From Ostreococcus lucimarinus CCE9901 (Eukaryota > Chlorophyta > Mamiellophyceae > Mamiellales > Bathycoccaceae), in assembly GCF_000092065.1 (NCBI RefSeq), contig NC_009357.1, positions 186,001-250,000 of the forward strand: DNA of 64,000 nucleotides, written 5' to 3'. Under the pieces are notes generated by a model. That model searched no databases and was not told the DNA's origin. It saw only the letters and a list, made by a program, of their open reading frames with translations. The translations under genes and the position numbers were made by a program. Of this stretch, positions 1 to 8,229 are shown one piece after another. Position 1 is the stretch's first letter, and every line of letters starts with the position of its first letter.

Positions 1-165
1 GCGGCGCGCGCCGCCGTCTCCGCCCCCGTCACCCCCGTCAAATTCGCGCCTCGTCGCGCCGACGTTCGCCGTCGAGACCTCGCCGCCGACGTCCTCGGCG
101 ATCGCAAGGCGCTTCTCGCTCGCATCGAGGCGCGCTTGCTCGAGATTCACGCGCTCCAACGTTAA
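1..165 (+). CDS. C-terminal end of an unrecognised protein (partial)
   Basis: Frame 1 is open from the first base to a TAA at 163-165 and encodes 54 residues, ending LLARIEARLLEIHALQR. It is Ala/Arg-rich, then shows a short amphipathic helix-like segment. The gene is cut by the window edge, so no family can be assigned. It converges on the AC19-like gene, whose stop lies 43 bases downstream on the other strand. Confidence 0.5.
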   Translation, partial: AARAAVSAPVTPVKFAPRRADVRRRDLAADVLGDRKALLARIEARLLEIHALQR

Positions 166-208
166 TTCACGCGCGACCGACCGCCCACCAGCCGCCATTC
201 GAGACGAT

Positions 209-511
209 TCACCGCTCGCGCTCGAACGCGCGCTCGGCGTCCTCGTACGCCTCTCGCACGCGATCGCACACCGAGATGACGTCCAACAGCGCGTCCCGCA
301 TCGCGCCCTGCGCCGTCGTCCCGTTCGCGCCCGTCGTCTGCACGCGCACGCGCGCCTCGCGCTTCATCGGATGCGGCACCGAGTACCCGCACAGCGCGAC
401 GTCCGCGTTGCCGTTCAGCGCGTGTCGCAGCGCGTTCGCCAGCGTGTGGTCCTCGCCCGCGAGCGTGAAGGTGGCCTCGTTGGACGTCGCGGCGCGGCGC
501 GGCGCCGTCAT
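209..511 (-). CDS. RPC19: RNA polymerase I/III subunit AC19 (RPB11-like)
   Basis: A 100-residue protein. It belongs to the small alpha-like RPB11/AC19 family, which dimerises with AC40 to start assembly of RNA polymerases I and III in the nucleus. The diagnostic block is TFTLAGEDHTLANALRHAL at residues 15-33, followed by the GYSVPHPMKREARVRVQTTG strand region and a C-terminal helix with LLDVISVCDRVREAYEDAE. AC19 is typically a little longer (about 110-140 residues), so this is a minimal version. The Met used is the only one before the conserved block. Its start codon at 509-511 overlaps that of the divergent gene on the other strand (510-512). I prefer AC19 over RPB11 because of the GEDHTLANALR and VPHPMKREARVRVQT wording. 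Confidence 0.85.
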   Translation of the reverse strand: MTAPRRAATSNEATFTLAGEDHTLANALRHALNGNADVALCGYSVPHPMKREARVRVQTTGANGTTAQGAMRDALLDVISVCDRVREAYEDAERAFERER

Positions 512-1022
512 GGCGACGACGACGAGTGCGGGGGCGAGGGACGCGGTTCGAGGACGCGTCGTCTCGGCGACGCGAGGCGCGGGAGACGGGCGGCGACGCG
601 CGGCGACGCGCGCGGGACGGCCGGGACGGATGCACGTGCCGAGCGACGCGTTTCAGGGACGGTCGCCGGAGATCGCGGCGAGGGACGCGCTCGGGAGGCT
701 GTTCACGGCGGTGGCGGCGCGCGCGACGCTGGCGGAGACGCTCGAGCGCGAGGGCGCGGAGAGCGAGACGTATCTGGCGTTGAAAGCGTACGTGGACGCG
801 CATCCGATCGGGAGGGACGGGAACGATTGGTTGCGGGGACTGATGGCGCGCGACGACGCGGGGAGTCGCGCGGCGGGGTTGCGCGTGTTGGAGGCGCGAG
901 AGACGTACGCGAACGAGGTGTTTTCGTTCGAGGAGGTGCGGGAGATGGTGGAGAAGGCGGTGACGGAGGAAAACGATAAGTTGATGGCGGATTACGTGAA
1001 GAGAATGCTGCCGAAAATGTAA
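510..1022 (+). CDS. RbcX-like Rubisco assembly chaperone (probable, plastid)
   Basis: A 170-residue protein. The first 40 residues are Ala/Arg/Thr-rich with almost no acidic residues, like an algal chloroplast transit peptide. The rest is all-helical: AARDALGRLFTAVAARATL, then DGNDWLRGLM, then a long C-terminal helix pair (RAAGLRVLEARETYANEV... ENDKLMADYVKRML). The order and spacing resemble RbcX, the dimeric chaperone that clamps the Rubisco large-subunit C-terminus, particularly the eukaryotic RbcX-II type. Identity to the family is low by eye, so this is an inference from topology. The ATG at 510 is chosen because an earlier in-frame ATG (276) would run the reading frame through the AC19 gene. 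Start codons of the two divergent genes overlap. Confidence 0.5.
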   Translation: MATTTSAGARDAVRGRVVSATRGAGDGRRRAATRAGRPGRMHVPSDAFQGRSPEIAARDALGRLFTAVAARATLAETLEREGAESETYLALKAYVDAHPIGRDGNDWLRGLMARDDAGSRAAGLRVLEARETYANEVFSFEEVREMVEKAVTEENDKLMADYVKRMLPKM

Positions 1023-1074
1023 GCTATGAGTACAGATTAATGAATATTACACTATGACTATGAATGCGTCGCGT

Positions 1075-4000
1075 TCAGCACAAGTAACCGCGACAGTTGT
1101 CGGCGCCGCAATAGCACGGCACTTTGCCGTCTTCGCTTTCGAATCTGTAGTTGTACGTCAGCTCTTCCCCGGGCCGAACGTCGGTTCGAGCGAAAAAGAT
1201 GATGTGATTCGCGTCGTCTACTTTGACGATTTTTGAGTACATGTTCGGGTTGCAGCTGTGATTGGTGAATCGCGCAAAGTTTCCTTGAAACGTGCAATCG
1301 ACGACGGTGTCGTCGTCTTGTTTTAAGAGGTAGCAATCCACTCCGTTATCTTCGTAAAAGGTTTCGCGAAGATCCGCGACGGTGCTTCGACACGTCTCGC
1401 CTTTGAACTGCGTGACGATGGAACCCGCCTTGTGGAAAACCTTGGCCACCAGTCCCCATCCGTGTATGTTGGATTTGGCGAACGTGAGTCTATCGGAGTA
1501 CGACGCCGTCATTTGTTCGAGCTTCTCTCGCATCGTGAGCCCATGCTGTTCGACGACTTTATCATCCGAAGCGCCGTTCACGCCCCTAGCCTTGCGCTCC
1601 GCTTGTACCGCCGCAAACTCTTCGGGCGTGTACTTTTTTGAAGCAATCAACTCGCGCTTGAAGGCGCCTCGCGACCCGCGCACGATGTACGGCGTAAGTC
1701 CGACGTACAGACGTTTTCCTGTCTTCGGCGGTGGTCCCGTAACCTTGGCGTTTTTGTCGTTTTTATTCAATCCAAGACGCTTGTACACGTTGGCTTGAAT
1801 TTCTTCGAGCTGCTTGCGGCTGAGATTTCTCTGGTGTCCGAGCGATTTGGCGGACAGGTCAACGGTTTTTTCGCGCCGGATTTCGCATCCCCACACCTCG
1901 AGCCATTTTCCAAGCGACATTACCGTTCGGTTATTGAGGACGACTCTGATGTGATGGCTCCACTTCTTCGGTCCTTTCACTCCAATGTGGGCTTCAAACC
2001 GCGACCTCTCGTGGTACACCGGCCCTTGGTCGCTATCGACGCACGCTCGACACAGACATTCGATTCGTCGCGTTTGTACGTGATATGTCCCAGATACACC
2101 TTTGCATACGACGCTCACCATCGCTGGCAAGTCATCGGGAACGTGCGTACGAACGGCGTCTTCGTCTTCCGATTCTTCGTCGTCTGAACCCTCCATGTAC
2201 GGAGCGTTATCACCAAGCGCGATGCGTCGATCGATCTCGTCGTCCTCAAACTCTTGAGGCACTGAACACACCGAAAATGCGGCTTCAGGATTTTTCTGAC
2301 ACGTCCACATGTCGGCATCATCGGCAGATAACTTCTCCGCAAAACTTTGAGGGACGCGCCGCCACTTCCCGCACGACGGGTTCTCGCACTGCACCCAAGC
2401 CTCTTTCTCACGAGGCTTTTTCGGCCGCCCGAGTTCCGCGATCTTGGCGCGGTCTGCGGGATTAGACGGTCGTTTTGCTGATGTAAATTGTGCGTTGGCG
2501 ATCGCCAGTTGCGTCTCAAGTTGTGTGTTTTTGCCAGAGCTTAATTTTGCGGCTTCAGGCAAAAACGACAAATCCGGTGCCTCGCCATCGACGAATTTCA
2601 AATTTTGCGCATCACGCGTAAACGATATCATCAAGTCTGTCCCATCGTCGAAAATGACTTTATACCGAATGCCAGTGCGCGTTATCGTGACGTCAATCAT
2701 CGTTCCGTCTTTCCAGTCCGGTGCGAGAATGGTACCGGTGTCGATTTGCACGCGGCGTCCAACGAGAGCTCTTGCTCGAGTCTCTTCGCCGCTCTTATCT
2801 TCCAACTTGTCGTCTTCAAATGTTCCCAGACCGAGACCGAGGAGTGCGTGCGTACGCGAAGCTTTGGGCCGTTGGGCTTTTGGTTTTGCCGACATCGACG
2901 CAACCTTGGCCGTTTTTCCAGTATTCGCGAGCACGACGATATTGTGATCGGTAAGCCAATCACCGAAAGCTTGCTCGCCACCGTTATCGTCGACGACGAC
3001 TCTGATTGACGTTTTCCATTTCTTGGTGTGCTTCATACCCGCGTGCTGCTCCCATCTGTTCGCTTCCCACAGAGTCGTCGCGTCAGAGTTCGTGGCTTCG
3101 GCCTCACGTCTGCACCGTCCGCAGAGACATTTGATCAACGTATCTGCTGGTCTAAATATTCCTCTAAACGTCTTGCAGTAAATGTTTACTTCGGGAATAT
3201 CCGGACGCGGAACGTTTCCTTCAGGTACGGGTAAGCCGCCGGGAAGTGCCGGGTACTTTGCTTCCGGCAACTTTGCTTGCAGCGCCAACGTCGCACTCTG
3301 AGGTGAGCTCTCGGAACGCTCTGATACGGTTTTACGTCTCTTTGATTCCGGAAACGTCGTTGAGGGATCTAATTTGGCATCGGCATCCTCCACGGCATCC
3401 TCGGCGTCTGTTTTACCGCCTTCGGCATTGTCGTCGTCGTCGTCGTCTGTTGGATCGGCGTCGTACTCAACGTCGAGATCTGTCGAGAGTTCTGCGTCGT
3501 CGTCGTCGTCGTCATCCTGCAATAAGTCTTCAGTAGTTTCCATGGTATCGACGCGTTGATGCGCGATGACGTCGTCTTTTGTATGCACCATGTCTGTATC
3601 AGCACGTTCCGTCATGTCGTCGTCGTCGTCGTCATCCTCGTCGTCGTCGTCGTCGTCGTTCTCGTCCTCGTCGTCCGCGTGCAAGACCCGTTTACGAACT
3701 CGATACTTCTTCGTTCCTGACCCGGGAGCGTCGGGATTTTCTTCGTTTTCGTCCTTGATGTCCGCCTCCGTCCTCGGATGACCAAGTTGCTCGTAACGAC
3801 GGAACTTTGCGCAGTTCATGAAGTCTGTCTCAGAGTCTGAGCTCAACTCTGGCTCATCAGCGAGCGTCGCGGATGCTTCTCGTCTCTCGCGCTCTTCTGT
3901 TTCCGCGCGCATCTCCGCCTTGGTACGTTTTCGTTCCTTATTGGCACCACACTCCAACAGCCGTCCCTCCTGGCCGATCTTCAAGCCCTCTGTGCCGGCG

Positions 4001-6540
4001 TAAATTTGTGCGCGCTCGACGTCGACACGACAGTGTCTATGACAGTACGACAGTAACTGTAATGGCGATTCATCATCGTCGCCATCGTCGTTGGCATCCA
4101 TGTACAAACCAGTCGCGCGCGCGCACAACGGATGATACGCGATGTAGCAACCCGGATGACAGCATTGGATTTTCGCGCCCATGCGTTGCTTACAGACCGT
4201 GCACAAGAGCGACCAGCGTTCTTTTTGAATGTTTGCGATGTTATCGATGGGCTCCATGCGCTCGATATCAAGCACGGTGGTCTCGGGTATCCATTGGCAG
4301 CACGCGCTGTGCGCCCAGAGCGAAGGAATCGTCGTCGGTTTGAGCGCACCGCCGGCGACGGGACACAAACAACACAAGGGTGTTTCGCTCACTGCACCAC
4401 CGGTGTGCTCGCACGAACGACACAGCCAACCGACGGTGTCGTCTGGTATGTCTGGAACACCGTAGCAAGACTGATGCACCGTCACCGCGCACGCCTCGCA
4501 CGTGATGAGCTGGTCAAAGTCGAAGTCGCGCTCATCGTCGCACACCGCACACCGATCGACGCTCCAACTCACTTGCACGATTTCGTAATCCAGCGAAGCA
4601 TTTTCATCGTCCTCGGTATGTTGATCCCTACGAGCGTTGAAATCATTGCCGTCCAAGAAACGTCCTATGGGCATCTTTGCCGGCTCAATCATTCTCAAAG
4701 ACGCCTTCCACTTTTTCGCTTGCCCCATGCCAGCGTGCTTTTCGAACTCAGTCGGCGTCATGTACTTGTTCGTTCCTGCGCAATCCGAGCATTGACACAT
4801 CACTTGATTCAAGCGCGTGTAATAGTCTGCGGCCACGCCGTTACAAATCACCGCAAGTGTCTCTGGCAACTCGTTCCCGTCGCGAAGCTTGGAAATATCA
4901 CCCGCCTTGGAGCGACGCGACGCCTTGCTCGCATCGGGGTTTCGTTCCGTCTTCACCCTCGCTGCGTGCGCGTCTGGGTTCAAGATTTTATCGTAACGCT
5001 TTCGCTGCTGGTCGTCGAGCTCGCCGCTCTCAAACATCTCCGTGATCATCTCTCTAAATCGCTCCGCCTCATCTCTGGCGAGCTCCTCGTATCTCTCGCG
5101 CTCTGACGCGTCAATCTCGCGCCACGCCGCACCCTGCTCGCGATAGACCGCGGCGAAATCTATGTTATCTTCGCCGTTTTCGTCTTTGTACTGTTGGAAG
5201 AAATCCGCGGCGAAGAGCTGCCACGAACTCTTCGGTCGTTTGGGCACGGTGTTTTGCTTCTTCGACACTGCGTGCGGCGATTTCATCGTCCCCGCTCGCA
5301 CCGAGGCTGAGGAAGAACCCTTTAGGAGTTTATCCAGCGTTGGCATGCGCCTCAGCAGCATTTTAGCCTCTTTCATCTCCTTTGAAGGTCGACCGACTCG
5401 AGGTTTGCTGAGAAGTTTTTCCAAGCGCTTGCGCTCTCGAATCTGCGCCTTGCGTTCAGCCTCGACGCGCGCTTGCTCCGCGAGTCTCGCCTCCGCGGCG
5501 ATCTGCTCGGGAGTTTTACTTCTACACACCGGACACGCGTACGGAATATCCTCATCCTCACCGTTTTGTTCTCTATCCAACACCTCCGCCGCCACGGCGT
5601 CGCATTCGCGATGAATCCACATCTCGCATCGATCGCACCCCACCATGGCGTCGCCCGCGCTCCAGTGCCACACTCGATCGCACACCGGACAGAACTGACC
5701 CTCTTTGTGCAACTTTCTGCACAGCGCGCAGAGCCCATTCGAGTTTTTCGATCGCAACGACTCGTCATCCGTCACGCCGCACGACGCGCACCGACGCGTC
5801 GCCAGCCGCTCCGCCGGCGCGCTGCACGGCAACCCGAACGAGTCCTGTAATCCCAGCACCCCCACCTCGTCTTCGCGCTCGCCCTCGCGCGAGCCATCGT
5901 CGCCGTCGAGCCCCTTCCCGTCCCCCCCCCGATCGTCGGCTCTCCCTTCGCTCTCCGTCGCCCCGACGTCGTCCTCGTCCGCCGCCGCCGCCTCGCGCGC
6001 CTCCTCGCACGCCTCCTCGAACGCCCTCGGTCGCATTCGCTTCGCCACGCGCTGCGCGTCCAACCCTCGTCGCACCCCTCGCGCCCACGCCATCAACCCC
6101 TCCGCGGGCGCCCAGCAATAATCCCTCTCCCGCCCCCGCGTCCCGCTCGGCCCGTAAAACATCACGCAGCAGCACGCCGCCGCGAAATCCCTCCGCACCG
6201 CCTCCGGCGCTCGCCCCACGTCCACGATCACGCCCGGCCACATCGGTTCCCGTCCTCGCGCGCCGACGCCTCGCGCGAACACGACGTCTCCCGCGACGTA
6301 CGACGCGAGCGGCGCCGGCGAATCGTCCGCGTCGTCCGTCGCCCCCCTCGTCGGTCGCGCGCGCGTCGCGCGTCCATCGTCGCCGTCGTCGCCGTCCGTC
6401 CGCGCCGTCGACGTCGACGGCATCGCGACGCGCGCGCCGCCCGCGACGGGCGCGCCCGGGAGCATCGCGCGACGCGACGCGTCGCGAACGCGCGCGCGGC
6501 GCGGCGCGGCCGCGCAATGCGCCGACGTATGAAAACCCAT
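1075..6540 (-). CDS. SET-domain histone lysine methyltransferase, trithorax/ATX-like, with SAND, PHD, HMG and CW modules
   Basis: About 1821 residues. Order of modules, with approximate residues: PWWP (78-160), PHD finger (273-340), HMG-box-like (430-503, PKRPKSSWQLFAADFF), SAND-like (563-617), PHD (660-708) plus extended PHD (715-840), acidic low-complexity runs (947-1043), second SAND-like (1118-1183), Tudor-like strand region (1255-1320), CW zinc finger (1380-1423, WVQCENPSCGKWRRVP), third SAND-like (1473-1537), then SET (1683-1803) and post-SET (CYCGADNCRGYLC). The SET core carries FTNHSCNPN and ELTYNYRF, the AdoMet- and lysine-binding motifs. PHD-ePHD next to SET is the plant ATX / animal MLL layout, so H3K4 methylation in the nucleus is the likely role. 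Start: ATG at 6540, 6465 and 6423 are all in frame; the first is given. Each SAND-like unit has Cys pairs followed by a KKWK-type motif. Confidence 0.85.
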   Translation of the reverse strand: MGFHTSAHCAAAPRRARVRDASRRAMLPGAPVAGGARVAMPSTSTARTDGDDGDDGRATRARPTRGATDDADDSPAPLASYVAGDVVFARGVGARGREPMWPGVIVDVGRAPEAVRRDFAAACCCVMFYGPSGTRGRERDYCWAPAEGLMAWARGVRRGLDAQRVAKRMRPRAFEEACEEAREAAAADEDDVGATESEGRADDRGGDGKGLDGDDGSREGEREDEVGVLGLQDSFGLPCSAPAERLATRRCASCGVTDDESLRSKNSNGLCALCRKLHKEGQFCPVCDRVWHWSAGDAMVGCDRCEMWIHRECDAVAAEVLDREQNGEDEDIPYACPVCRSKTPEQIAAEARLAEQARVEAERKAQIRERKRLEKLLSKPRVGRPSKEMKEAKMLLRRMPTLDKLLKGSSSASVRAGTMKSPHAVSKKQNTVPKRPKSSWQLFAADFFQQYKDENGEDNIDFAAVYREQGAAWREIDASERERYEELARDEAERFREMITEMFESGELDDQQRKRYDKILNPDAHAARVKTERNPDASKASRRSKAGDISKLRDGNELPETLAVICNGVAADYYTRLNQVMCQCSDCAGTNKYMTPTEFEKHAGMGQAKKWKASLRMIEPAKMPIGRFLDGNDFNARRDQHTEDDENASLDYEIVQVSWSVDRCAVCDDERDFDFDQLITCEACAVTVHQSCYGVPDIPDDTVGWLCRSCEHTGGAVSETPLCCLCPVAGGALKPTTIPSLWAHSACCQWIPETTVLDIERMEPIDNIANIQKERWSLLCTVCKQRMGAKIQCCHPGCYIAYHPLCARATGLYMDANDDGDDDESPLQLLSYCHRHCRVDVERAQIYAGTEGLKIGQEGRLLECGANKERKRTKAEMRAETEERERREASATLADEPELSSDSETDFMNCAKFRRYEQLGHPRTEADIKDENEENPDAPGSGTKKYRVRKRVLHADDEDENDDDDDDEDDDDDDDMTERADTDMVHTKDDVIAHQRVDTMETTEDLLQDDDDDDDAELSTDLDVEYDADPTDDDDDDNAEGGKTDAEDAVEDADAKLDPSTTFPESKRRKTVSERSESSPQSATLALQAKLPEAKYPALPGGLPVPEGNVPRPDIPEVNIYCKTFRGIFRPADTLIKCLCGRCRREAEATNSDATTLWEANRWEQHAGMKHTKKWKTSIRVVVDDNGGEQAFGDWLTDHNIVVLANTGKTAKVASMSAKPKAQRPKASRTHALLGLGLGTFEDDKLEDKSGEETRARALVGRRVQIDTGTILAPDWKDGTMIDVTITRTGIRYKVIFDDGTDLMISFTRDAQNLKFVDGEAPDLSFLPEAAKLSSGKNTQLETQLAIANAQFTSAKRPSNPADRAKIAELGRPKKPREKEAWVQCENPSCGKWRRVPQSFAEKLSADDADMWTCQKNPEAAFSVCSVPQEFEDDEIDRRIALGDNAPYMEGSDDEESEDEDAVRTHVPDDLPAMVSVVCKGVSGTYHVQTRRIECLCRACVDSDQGPVYHERSRFEAHIGVKGPKKWSHHIRVVLNNRTVMSLGKWLEVWGCEIRREKTVDLSAKSLGHQRNLSRKQLEEIQANVYKRLGLNKNDKNAKVTGPPPKTGKRLYVGLTPYIVRGSRGAFKRELIASKKYTPEEFAAVQAERKARGVNGASDDKVVEQHGLTMREKLEQMTASYSDRLTFAKSNIHGWGLVAKVFHKAGSIVTQFKGETCRSTVADLRETFYEDNGVDCYLLKQDDDTVVDCTFQGNFARFTNHSCNPNMYSKIVKVDDANHIIFFARTDVRPGEELTYNYRFESEDGKVPCYCGADNCRGYLC

Positions 6541-7153
6541 CCGAGATCGCGCGCGTGTTTCGGGGCACGAAACACCCGCGCGCGGCGAGAGATTCGATCG
6601 CGCGATCGCCACGTGCCGCGCCGACGGCCGCGCGACGCGCGATCGCGCACACCGCGCTTTTCGAACGCGCAATACGTCGATCTCGGCGAACTTCGCGAAA
6701 TTCGCGCCGCGCGAAAAAAAAAGAAGCGCCGATCCGCAAAGACGGAAAAGATTTTCTCGCGCGCGCGATCGGATCTCGAACGCGGGGGATTCGCGCGATC
6801 GACGACGTGAGGTTCGCGCGCGATCGATGATCGCCGACTCCAGGGTCGCGCGATCGCGCGATCGATCGATCGCGCGCGCGTGCCGCGCGCGGCCGACCGC
6901 GCGCGCGCGGCCTTTCGGAACCCGCGGGCGCGCGCGCGGGAGACGACGACGCGCGAGGCGCGCGGGCGAGCGCGAGCGCGGGCGCGAGCGCGCGCGGGGG
7001 GGTTCGGTGCGAAAAAATTCGCGCGCGGCGACGTCGAGGCGCGGGCGCGGAGACGCGGTCGGCGACGGCGCGAGGGCGGTGGCGATTCATCCATCCATCG
7101 CGCCATCGAGCCATCGAGCCATCCATCGCGGCGCGGCGGGCGAGACGGGGGGC
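6541..7153. other. Divergent intergenic region between SET methyltransferase and GATA factor
   Basis: About 610 bases with no supportable gene. It is dominated by CG-rich short words (cgcg, gatcgatcg) and contains a purine run (gcgaaaaaaaaagaagcgcc near 6710). Around 7087-7130 there is a small direct repeat built on ccatcgag/ccatccatcg. It must hold both promoters. I see no clear TATA box. Open frames on both strands here are Arg-rich composition artefacts. Confidence 0.5.
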
Positions 7154-8059
7154 ATGGGCGTGGTGTCGCGACATCGATCGACGCGCGCGCAGGCGGTGAA
7201 CGGGATGCGCGATAACGGCCTGCCGCGGAGCGACAGCGCGATGACGCTGCGGAACGCGCAGAAGGGGTCGGAGACGAGCGCGCGCGCGACGCGGGGCAAG
7301 TCGCCATCGCGCGCGGCCGGAGATCGCGGTGATCCGTGTGTGACGGACGCGAACCGGGTCGCGGCGACGGCGGCGACGCGCGGGGACGGGACGGAGACGC
7401 CGCTGGGGGGGGAGGACGAAGACGAGGACATGCTCGGGGAGGAGACGCCGTCCGCGAGGGAGCTGGTGCCGGATCGACGGTGGTACACGCTGGTGAAGAT
7501 TCACGACGACGGGTGCACGGTGGCGGTGTCGGACGCGGAGCTGGCGATGCTGGAGGCGAGCATTTTGAAGGAAAACGTGGGGGGAGGGGCGAACGCGTGG
7601 ACGCGACCGTCGTCGATGCGACCGTGCTCGAGCGAGGAAGATGGTTCGGGCGGACGATGGGCGCCGGACGACGCGGAGGAGTACGAGGAGTGCGGGGCGA
7701 GCGGACGCGGCGGGGACTCGATGTCGGCGTGGGAGGACTCGGAAGTCAGCAGACTGCCGAGCGCGGCGCCGGGCGTGGCTGGGCACACCAAACCGGGCGG
7801 TCCGTGTGATCACTGCGGTGCGTTGGACTCGCCGCAGTGGCGCCGAGGACCGGCGAGCAAGCCGATGCTGTGCAACGCGTGCGGCACCCGATACCGCAGA
7901 ACGAACAACCTGGGACCGTCGCCGTCGAGCCGCATGGCGACGCCGGAGAAACGCAAGGCGACTGCGGTACAACAAAACGACACCCCGCGTGGGAAAAAGA
8001 ACGCGCGCTGCGGTGCTATCGGTGAAAAATTTTCCCGAGCAAATGCGATGGTTTACTAA
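7154..8059 (+). CDS. GATA-type zinc-finger transcription factor
   Basis: 301 residues with one zinc finger near the C-terminus. The finger is CDHC, 18 residues, CNAC, including SPQWRRGP and LCNACGTRYRR, which is the plant-type GATA finger that binds WGATAR sites. A basic tail follows. The N-terminal two thirds is low-complexity and acidic with one compact segment (YTLVKIHDDGCTVAVSD, around residues 113-129) that may be a protein-interaction module, but I do not recognise it. The ATG at 7154 was chosen because upstream in-frame codons give only Arg-rich sequence. The gene is divergent from the SET gene and convergent with the TBC gene (170-base gap). Confidence 0.85.
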   Translation: MGVVSRHRSTRAQAVNGMRDNGLPRSDSAMTLRNAQKGSETSARATRGKSPSRAAGDRGDPCVTDANRVAATAATRGDGTETPLGGEDEDEDMLGEETPSARELVPDRRWYTLVKIHDDGCTVAVSDAELAMLEASILKENVGGGANAWTRPSSMRPCSSEEDGSGGRWAPDDAEEYEECGASGRGGDSMSAWEDSEVSRLPSAAPGVAGHTKPGGPCDHCGALDSPQWRRGPASKPMLCNACGTRYRRTNNLGPSPSSRMATPEKRKATAVQQNDTPRGKKNARCGAIGEKFSRANAMVY

Positions 8060-8229
8060 ATAAACCTCGCCCAACGACGTGTTGGCGTCCGGATCTTATC
8101 TTCAAGGATCTAAAATCTATTCCAACCTAATTCACCTATTCCTTTGAAGATCACAAGCAGTGGATGCAAAAATATAGAAGCCGCAAAAATGTTATTACAA
8201 ACATGAATTTAGTAGTTTACATGCGTTGC

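Noticed and set aside
5765-8074. 769-codon open frame on the minus strand
   Set aside because: Arg/Ala/Val-rich, overlaps the SET gene, the promoter region and the GATA gene; a composition artefact of CG-rich DNA.
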